Positions 31,958 to 39,000 of a stretch of DNA of 40,558 bases are shown one piece after another. Origin of the DNA: an uncultured Myxococcales bacterium (lineage in GTDB: Bacteria; Myxococcota_A; UBA9042); contig CALENB010000493.1 of assembly GCA_937910235.1 (NCBI GenBank), positions 1-40,558 on the forward strand, given 5' to 3'. Made by a program: the position numbers and the translations under genes. Within the stretch, counting starts at the first letter, position 1. Each line of letters starts with the position of its first letter. The notes under the pieces were generated by a model. The model made no database searches. It saw only the letters and a list, made by a program, of their open reading frames with translations, and had not been told where the DNA came from.

Positions 31958-32031
31958 CGGGCCCAGCAGGACTTGAACCTGCAACCTTCGGTTTCGTAGA
32001 CCGACGCTCTATCCAATTGAGCTATGAGCCC
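31958..32031 (-). tRNA. tRNA-Arg (anticodon ACG)
   Basis: A 74-nt class I tRNA with acceptor GGGCTCA pairing with TGGGCCC (one G-U), D loop AGCTCAATTGGATAGAGC, anticodon loop CTACGAA (ACG) and T loop TTCAAGT. CCA is not encoded (CCC follows the discriminator). A34 is the target of TadA, whose gene is next. It is 43 bp after tRNA-Ser(GCU) and probably cotranscribed with it. Confidence 0.96.
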
Positions 32032-32074
32032 TCAGTCGTCTGCATCGCACTGCGCGCCGGTTGCGCGCATACGG

Positions 32075-32162
32075 CGGAGTGGGGGGGATTCGAACCCCCG
32101 ATACCCTTTTGGAGTATACTCCCTTAGCAGGGGAGCGCCTTCAGCCGCTCGGCCACCACTCC
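32075..32162 (-). tRNA. tRNA-Ser (anticodon GCU)
   Basis: An 88-nt class II tRNA with acceptor GGAGTGG, anticodon stem-loop CTCCC-CTGCTAA-GGGAG (GCU, reads AGC/AGU), long variable arm (TATACTCCAAAAGGGTAT) and T loop TTCGAAT. The three bases after the discriminator are CCG, so no encoded CCA. Confidence 0.96.
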
Positions 32163-32272
32163 ATGGTTCTATCTCATCGAGCTACCTGTCTCTCGACCAC
32201 AGGATCTTTTTCCCGCCGCTGTCGGCTGCCGCTTCTGTCGTCCCAGTTGAATCGCGTCAACTGAGAGGTTCG

Positions 32273-32360
32273 TGGCGGAGGAGAAGGGATTCGAACCCCC
32301 GGAGGCTCTCACCTCGACGGTTTTCAAGACCGCTGCCTTAAACCACTCGGCCACTCCTCC
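32273..32360 (-). tRNA. tRNA-Ser (anticodon UGA)
   Basis: A class II tRNA with acceptor GGAGGAG, anticodon loop CTTGAAA (UGA, reads UCA/UCG and by wobble others), long variable arm (GTCGAGGTGAGAGCCTC) and T loop TTCGAAT. CCA is encoded at 32275-32273. First gene of the tRNA block. I could not assign a promoter in the 379 bp upstream. Confidence 0.95.
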
Positions 32361-32739
32361 GTCTTCGTCATCGCAGCTGCGAACAGCTCCGAATGGACGT
32401 GTCGGGATACGAGATCCGCGCTTCTTTGCTGCGCCCGTCCGAGAACGGACGTCGCGCACAGCGGCCTGTGGTTCGATGATGTCCCGTGCAATGCAAACTT
32501 GTTGTCATAGGCGGCCAATCGAACACTGGCGAACCAGCGACTGGCCATCGAGGTAGGCGCGCGCAGCACCTCACCTACCCGCCCTTTCGAGCGGCGGGAC
32601 GTGCTTGTACCTACAAACTTTGGGGCGCGCAAGACCATTCACGGCAGAAAATGCGGCGCTGTCCAGCGTCGGGCTCGCGTCATCGGGGAAGCGACGCGGC
32701 GCTTGCGACCGTGACTCGCGACGCACACACTGCGCGGCC
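32361..32739. other. Divergent intergenic region between tRNA-Ser(UGA) and the LuxC-like gene
   Basis: 379 bp without a gene. It must contain the promoters for the tRNA block (minus) and the acyl-CoA reductase (plus). A short inverted repeat (CGTCCG/CGGACG) lies at 32436-32451 and a TATGAC-like element on the minus strand near 32510, but I find no complete promoter pair. Confidence 0.35.
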
Positions 32740-33882
32740 ATGTCACGCCTGTTTCACCCATCTCCCCTCGTCGCAGCGCTGACCGGCGGTCTCCCGACCG
32801 CGGCGCTCGCCACGCTAGTCGCGAGCACGAACCTACACGCCAGCGCGGTCGAGCGATTCGTGGCGCTGTGGCTGGCCGCAGCGGACGATGAGGCGGTCGC
32901 CGCGGCGACAGCGGATCGGAGCGCTGGCTGTGTCGGGATCGTCGCGCCGGGCAACCTGTTCATCGCCACGTGGCAGCTCATCGTCGAGGTGCTCGCCCTC
33001 GGTGGCACCGCGCGGGTTCGTGCCAGCGGTCGAGACCGGGCCGCCGCTGAGGTCCTCGTCGAGCTGTTGCGCGCCGTTGACCCAACGTGGGCCGCGCGGG
33101 TCGAGGTGCGACACTTTGCTCCAGGTGACTCGGAGCGCTGGGCCGAGTTTGTGCACGGGCTTCAGGCGGTGGTTGCGCAGGGCAGTGACGAAGCGATGCT
33201 CGCGCTTCGAACCCGCCTGAGCGGGCTCACTCCCAACCTGCCGCTCCGGCTCCATGGGCATCGATTGTCGTGGGCGTTTGCGCGCTCGTCGGAGGACCTG
33301 ATCGCAAGCGCAGATGGGTTGGCGCACGACATGTTGCTCGGCGATGGTCGCGGCTGCATGACGCCGCGGGCCGTGCTCGTGCAAGGCGGAATCGACGACG
33401 ACGCGCGGATCTCCGCCGCGCTGCGCAGCGCGCTGACCGACGCGGCAAGGGCCCTGCCACCCGGTCTGGTCCCCACCGACCTCGCTGCCTCACAGCGCGC
33501 GTGGATCGAACAACAGCGCTTTGACGCCGCGTTGGCGGGGCGATCGTTCCATGCGGCCATGTCGCCGGGGTTTTCGCTCGTGGTTAGCGGCGGCGACCCA
33601 CCGCAACAGCTCGATGCGGGTGAGCTCGGTCCCGGCGGTCGCTTGCTCGTGGTGCGACCTGCGCCGGCGAAGCTCGCCGCGCTTGAGGGCCTCTGCGCCA
33701 TCACATCCACGGTCGGTCTCGCGCCGGGGTCGACGCACGCGATGGCTGCGGCGTTGCGTGCCATGGGTGTGCGACGGTGCTGCGACGTTGGGCAGATGCA
33801 AGCGCCGCCATGGTCTGAGACCAGCGACGGCCAGCCACTCGGTCAGGACATCAGCGTGTCTTCTTCGGCATCACGAACCTGA
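32740..33882 (+). CDS. LuxC-like acyl-CoA reductase
   Basis: A 380-residue protein resembling LuxC/acyl-CoA reductases, which reduce fatty acyl groups to aldehydes with NADPH. Support: the cofactor-binding stretch GCVGIVAPGNLFIATWQL (63-80) followed by ALGGTARVRASGRD, and the active-site region DMLLGDGRGCMTPRAVLVQ with C206 in the aldehyde-dehydrogenase-type position. No LuxE or other lux genes are in the window, so a bioluminescence role is not implied; lipid or secondary metabolism is more likely. ATG 32740 gives a compact N-terminus, and no ribosome binding site is evident. Its last 32 bases overlap the end of the convergent htrA gene. Confidence 0.68.
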   Translation: MSRLFHPSPLVAALTGGLPTAALATLVASTNLHASAVERFVALWLAAADDEAVAAATADRSAGCVGIVAPGNLFIATWQLIVEVLALGGTARVRASGRDRAAAEVLVELLRAVDPTWAARVEVRHFAPGDSERWAEFVHGLQAVVAQGSDEAMLALRTRLSGLTPNLPLRLHGHRLSWAFARSSEDLIASADGLAHDMLLGDGRGCMTPRAVLVQGGIDDDARISAALRSALTDAARALPPGLVPTDLAASQRAWIEQQRFDAALAGRSFHAAMSPGFSLVVSGGDPPQQLDAGELGPGGRLLVVRPAPAKLAALEGLCAITSTVGLAPGSTHAMAAALRAMGVRRCCDVGQMQAPPWSETSDGQPLGQDISVSSSASRT

Positions 33883-35317
33883 CGTCTTTGCCGCGCGCCA
33901 CATAGAGCGGCACCATCTCGCGGGCCGGGTACCAGCCATTGACCTGCAACAGGTCTCGTACGGTGTCGACGCGGCGCCTGTCGGCTTGCACGATGACGTC
34001 GCGCGGTCGCACGCCCACAGACTCAGCCGGACCGCCGCGGTCGACCTGCAGCACCAGCACTCCCGATCGGGCGACGATCTGAAAACGCTTCCGCAGCGCC
34101 GCGGTGAGCTGCGTCACCCGCATACCGAGCCCTGGCACGCTGATTTCCTGGGCCGCGGGCTGCGTTGCAGGCGGCTCTTCGCCGCCGAATCTACCCGGCA
34201 GCGCGACCAGCGTGACGCTTGCGGCCATCGGTTTACCGCTTCGGATGAGCGACACCTTGATCTGTTTGCCGACGCCGCCGGACGCCGCCAGCCACGGCAG
34301 GTCTGTCGATTTGCGGACCTCATGTGCGCCGAAGCGGACGATCACGTCCCCCGGTCGCAAGCCTGCCTTGGCGGCCGGACTGCCGGCGGCGACAAAGCGC
34401 ACGTAGGCGCCGATGGCGCGGTTCAGGCGCAGGCTCCGCGCGACCTCGGGGGTCACCTCGCCGACCGACAACCCCAACCAGGATCGCTCGACGTGGCCAC
34501 GCGCTAGCTGCGGGACCAGCTTCTTGGCCATATTGCTGGGGATCGCAAAGCCGATCCCCTGGCCCTTTCCGAGGATCGCGGTGTTGATCCCGACGACCTC
34601 ACCGCGGATGTTGACCAGCGGACCACCCGAATTCCCGGGGTTGATCGAGGCGTCCGTCTGAATGAAGTTTGCGTAGTGGGTGGCGCCGGGCCTGAGGTTG
34701 CTGCGTCCCTTCGCGCTGACGATGCCAGCGGTCACGGTGTGACCAAGCCCGTACGGATTGCCGACAGCGACGACCCACTCGCCGATGTCGACCGCATCCG
34801 AATCGCCCAGCGGAACGACTACGAACTTCGTGGCAGCATCCACCTTCAGCAGCGCGAGGTCCGTCCTCGGATCGCGACCGATGATCCGGGCCTGGAAGGT
34901 GCGATCGTCAGCGGTCCGCACACGAATCCGCACTGCGCCTTCGATGACGTGGTTGTTGGTCAGAATGTAGCCGTCTGCGTGGATGAAAAAACCAGTCCCC
35001 GACGCCGAGACGAACTGCTGCCGACTCTCTGCGCCGTAGCGGACGTCGGTGCCAGTGGTCACCTTCGACGTGTGAATGTTGACTACGGCCGGCGAGATGA
35101 TCTTGGCGAGCTTGGCAAAAGCCCCCATGGTCACGGGCGATTCGGCGGAGAGCCCCGTCTCCGAGGGCTGGCTGTCCGTCCACAAGCGCGACGGTGGTGC
35201 CGGCGTCGGTCGCGCCTCCGCGCTGGGAACCGCACGGACCTGCAGCACGCCAATGAGCGCGATCAACAGAAGCGGCGAGGCCCATCTCGCGGCGCTTGTC
35301 ACCCTCGTCATCCCCAT
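33851..35317 (-). CDS. HtrA/DegP-type periplasmic serine protease
   Basis: A 488-residue protein. It has a signal or anchor segment (about 12-30), a Pro-rich spacer and a trypsin-like domain with the triad H123 (LTNNHVIEG), D153 (RTDLALLKV) and S230 (INPGNSGGPLV). Two PDZ domains follow: about 275-375 (GAYVRFVAAGSPAAKAGLRPGDVIVRFG) and about 405-480 (GVLVLQVDRGGPAESVGVRPRDVIVQADRR). This is the full DegP/DegQ layout, for quality control of misfolded envelope proteins. ATG 35317 has GGGGGA five bases before it; the open frame reaches 35392 but the signal starts here. Convergent with the LuxC-like gene with a 32-bp overlap. Confidence 0.94.
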   Translation of the reverse strand: MGMTRVTSAARWASPLLLIALIGVLQVRAVPSAEARPTPAPPSRLWTDSQPSETGLSAESPVTMGAFAKLAKIISPAVVNIHTSKVTTGTDVRYGAESRQQFVSASGTGFFIHADGYILTNNHVIEGAVRIRVRTADDRTFQARIIGRDPRTDLALLKVDAATKFVVVPLGDSDAVDIGEWVVAVGNPYGLGHTVTAGIVSAKGRSNLRPGATHYANFIQTDASINPGNSGGPLVNIRGEVVGINTAILGKGQGIGFAIPSNMAKKLVPQLARGHVERSWLGLSVGEVTPEVARSLRLNRAIGAYVRFVAAGSPAAKAGLRPGDVIVRFGAHEVRKSTDLPWLAASGGVGKQIKVSLIRSGKPMAASVTLVALPGRFGGEEPPATQPAAQEISVPGLGMRVTQLTAALRKRFQIVARSGVLVLQVDRGGPAESVGVRPRDVIVQADRRRVDTVRDLLQVNGWYPAREMVPLYVARGKDVRFVMPKKTR

Positions 35318-35479
35318 GGCACTCCCCCTAGTTCCGCAGGTAAACCCCAGCCTCGCACGCTTATTCCGGCGTGGCGACCGACGAACGCACACCCGCGGAG
35401 CGTGCCCGGAGGTTGACGGAGAGGTTGGTGGAGAGGTCGGTGGAGCCGGGCTGGGCCGAGCGCAACCGGCGCGACCGCG

Positions 35480-35875
35480 TCAGCTGCCGGCCACGGTCTT
35501 GCGGTCACTCGGGACGCAATACGACTCGGTGTCGGAGAACGGCCAGCAAAATCCACCTTGCTCGCAGTCCGCGTCAATCTTTTTCAGGTCGCAGGTGTGC
35601 GTACAGACCGGTGTGGTGCTGAAGTAGCTGAGGCAGATCGACTGCGCGCAATGTGGGTGGCGCCTGACGACACAGCTGGTGGTTCCGGTGGCGCTGGTGT
35701 TGTCGCCGTTGCAGACGTTCTTGCTCGTGACCTCTTCATCGAGTCCACACGCTGCGTATGGCGCTTGGCTCTCGCAACCGACTGTCAGACAGGTCACCAC
35801 GCCAGCTGCCAGCGCGACACGCAGCACGATCAGGCTGGATTTGCGGGTCAATCGCTGGATCTTGAGGTGTGCCAT
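35480..35875 (-). CDS. Small Cys-rich lipoprotein
   Basis: A 131-residue protein not assignable to a named family. A basic n-region (KIQRLTRKSS), a hydrophobic segment and a lipobox LTVGC at about 30-34 indicate lipidation. The mature part has about ten cysteines in close pairs (RRHPHCAQSICLSYFSTTPVC, CDLKKIDADCEQGGFC, ESYCVPSD), so a disulfide-bonded extracytoplasmic protein is likely. It lies between htrA and the giant barrel gene on the same strand. Short Cys-rich lipoproteins of this composition are frequent in Myxococcota. Tandem 14-bp repeats lie directly upstream. Confidence 0.72.
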   Translation of the reverse strand: MAHLKIQRLTRKSSLIVLRVALAAGVVTCLTVGCESQAPYAACGLDEEVTSKNVCNGDNTSATGTTSCVVRRHPHCAQSICLSYFSTTPVCTHTCDLKKIDADCEQGGFCWPFSDTESYCVPSDRKTVAGS

Positions 35876-35888
35876 GGGGTCTCACTGT

Positions 35889-35928
35889 GTTGGGGGCGAA
35901 GAGTTGGGGGCGAAGACTTGGGGCGAAC
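35889..35928. repeat. Tandem 14-bp repeat upstream of the Cys-rich lipoprotein
   Basis: Two identical units gttgggggcgaaga (35889-35902 and 35903-35916) and a shortened third (cttggggcgaac, 35917-35928). The array begins 13 bp before the lipoprotein ATG, where the leader and ribosome binding region should be. Copy-number change could alter expression; this is speculative. Confidence 0.65.
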
Positions 35929-36020
35929 GCCCCCTGGGCTTCGAACCGACTCTCCGATTCTGCGCGGTCGAGCCGCATTCCTTCACGGCGCGTGCGCGCC
36001 TGTCAACTCGGGTGCGTCTG

Positions 36021-39000
36021 TCAGTACATACCGATCACACGTAGGAAGAAGCCTCCCTGATCCCGAACGATGTCGCCAGCGCTCGTCTGCACGAAGTGGG
36101 TGAAGTTATAGCCTGCGCCAATTCGCAGCGTCTTGGCCAGGATATAGGCTGCCTCAACCAGGGCGCCGTGCTCACTCTCCCCGGACAAGCTGGTGCGGAG
36201 CAAGCGATATTCCGCGGCGAAGTCCACCAGCGAGCCGACGTGGTAGCCCAAACGGCTGATGAACAGCCAGGTGTCGCTCACCGCGAGCGGGCTATCAGCC
36301 ATGCGCTCGCTGGCACGACGCCAGGCAAACTTGTGCGCGATCTGAAGATTCCACGGCGTCTCGATGACCGGCTCGATGCTGAAGATATGCTTAACGCTGC
36401 GCTCGTTCAGGCCGCCACCCAGCGCGCCATCCAGCCCCGAGGGTCGCTTCTCGATGAGATGGGTGTACTTGCCCAACACGGTGACCCAGTCGTGGGCCAC
36501 CGGTCGCCACGCCGCGCCCGTGGTGGCTTGCAGCGTCTCCGCGTCGACGCGACCGAGGGTCTGATTCTGGGTGCGCAGGTAGTTCGCGCGACCAAACACC
36601 TCGACGTCAGCGGTCGCCTTGAGCGTCAGGGCGTTGAGCGAGACGACCTGCACCTTACGCTGGCCGCCGCGGTCTGTGTCGCCCGAGTCAACGCGGACCT
36701 CTTGTCGACTGGTGAGCTTGAACAGCTTGGACCGCAGCCACTCGCCGCCGACGCTGAACGCATCGCGTGAGAGGTCACCCGACGGTCCGGAGAAGGTCTG
36801 GCTTCGCTCGTATCCCGCGTCGAAGTGCAGGCCGGGCGCGAGCACGAATCGTTTGCCCACGCCCATGATGGCGCGGTTCATGCGACCGGCGTTGAGCGCG
36901 TCGACCTGATACTCGCCGTACGCGCGGCTCAGCTTGTCTTTCCCGTAGCGACTCTCCGCGCCGACCACCGTGGCGCTCATCGCGCGGCCCGTCTGATAGC
37001 TGTCTTCGAGACGTTGCTGCAGGTACAGGCTGGAGTCCTTGGACAGTTGGGTGCGCAGGCCGGCCATCGTCGCGTTCTGGCCGCCCCAGCCGAGCCGCTC
37101 GCTCGCCGTGAGGCTGATGTGGTCGGTGAGCTTCCAATCCGCGCCGAGGACGGTCGTGAAGTGATCGAGCACCTCGCTGCGGTACTGATTCGGGTCGCCG
37201 CCGACGATGAACTGCTGCTCCGCGCGCACGCTGAGGCGGCCGCTGACCTTGAAGGACGCACCCGCTGCGAAGGTCTGGCTGTGCCGGCCGGTGCCCGAGA
37301 TGTCGCGACCGTACATGTAGTGGGTCGCGCCGAGCAGGGTCAGGCGACCGAGACGGTGGTTATCCTGCAAGGTGATCATCTGGCGGGCGACGGGCGAGAA
37401 GGAGCCTGACGTCGCCAGCGAGCCTGTGCCCCAGGCGCTGCTGAGTCCAGTGCTCTGGAAGGGATCGCGGCGGGCTCCGGTCAAGATGCCGTCGTAGCGA
37501 ACGCTCAAGGTGTTGTCCGGACGCAGGGCGAACTGGCTGTCGAGACCCAGCTTCTGCTGGCCCTGCTCGGTGAGCACGCCGTTGCTATGAAATCCGGCCT
37601 GGACGAGCTTGTAGTACGCCTTCACGTGGCCGAACTTCTGAGCGCCCTTTGCGTCTTTTCCGCTGGTTTTCGGGGCGAATCCGAGCAAGCGACCGAGATC
37701 TCGGAGGTCGGCGTCGAGGTTGAGCGCCACCGCGTGGCCGCTCACCGCGCTGTCGAGGTGCCCGGCGTTGGTGCCGACGCCTTGGCCAAAGCTGAGCCCG
37801 CCGTCGTCGGAGACGCTCACCAAGCTGTCGCGGGACTCGCTGTAGGCGTACTCCGCGCGCAGGCGACTGTGTTTGCCGAGCTTGACCTCGGCGTGTGCGC
37901 CCGCGAGGCGGTAGGCCACGGCAGAGGCCGAGCTGCGGCTCTCTTGCACGTAGGAGCCGCCTACCGTGACACGGCCGCCCAGCACCTTCTCGGTGACCTG
38001 TGCGCCGAAGTTGGCCCCTGCCGTCGCGCCCGGGCTGCGAGCCTCATAGGTGACCTGGATGAACACTGGGTGCCCATTCCAAGCGAGGTGCTGCCCTGGC
38101 TGACCGGCCTGACCGATCGCGAAGAAGCTGTCGACAGCGCTGTTGATCGGCGCCTTGAAGACGACGCGGCCTTCACGGTAGTCGATGTTGTAGTCCATGT
38201 TGCGACTCTGCGGGATGCGCGCGAGCTCCGTATTGCTGTCGCGGTCGCGGATCACCAACCAGACCTTCTCCGAGCCATCGAGCACGTCGCGGTTGCTCAG
38301 GTAGTACAGTGATCCGCCGGTGCCACGCACGTAGTCGGTGCGACGACTCAGCTGGCGATCCTCTTGGCTGGCGAAGATCTTGGCCTGCGTGTCGAACCCG
38401 CCGCCAAACACGCGGTTGAGCTCGAGGTAGCCGCCATACATCGCGCGATCGTACCGGAGCAGCTCGAAGCCGTGGACGCCGCTGCGGAAGTTTCCGAGCA
38501 TCAGCTTGGACCGGTCGGCCTCCACCAAGACGTACAACATGCCGCGGGCTTGGGCGTCCTGCACGTCGGTCGTGCCATCGCCGTAGACTGGGTAGAAGCG
38601 CTCGGGATCAAAGAGGTTGGTGCGGAAATCCTGCTCGTCGGTGTTCTTCGATGTGTCGAGGTGGGCCGTGTAGCGGATCTTCTTGAAACCCAAGTATTTA
38701 CCCTGGATACGCCCCTTCAAATACACCGCGCCGCGACCATGGAGCAGCACGTCGCCGACGCGAACCGTGGTCTTGTCGGTCATGCCTTGGACGCGTCCGC
38801 CAAGCTGCGCGACCGCGGTGTCGGCGATCGCCATGAGGAAGAAGGTGCGCTCGGCGACCTGTAGGTCGCGCTCCAACACGGCGATGTGCCCGGCTTTGTC
38901 CGTGCTCTCGATCTGCAGCTTGCTGGCGCCGATCGGGAGCTTGAGCAGGTGATGGAAGGTGCCATCGGCGGCGACCGGCACGGTTTGGCCGTTGATCGTC

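Noticed and set aside
32436-32451. Short inverted repeat CGTCCG/CGGACG as a tRNA-block terminator or operator
   Set aside because: The stem is only six bases, without T-tract or promoter nearby; expected by chance in GC-rich DNA.
32740-33882. Bioluminescence locus
   Set aside because: Only the LuxC-like reductase is present; luciferase subunits, LuxD and LuxE are absent from the window.
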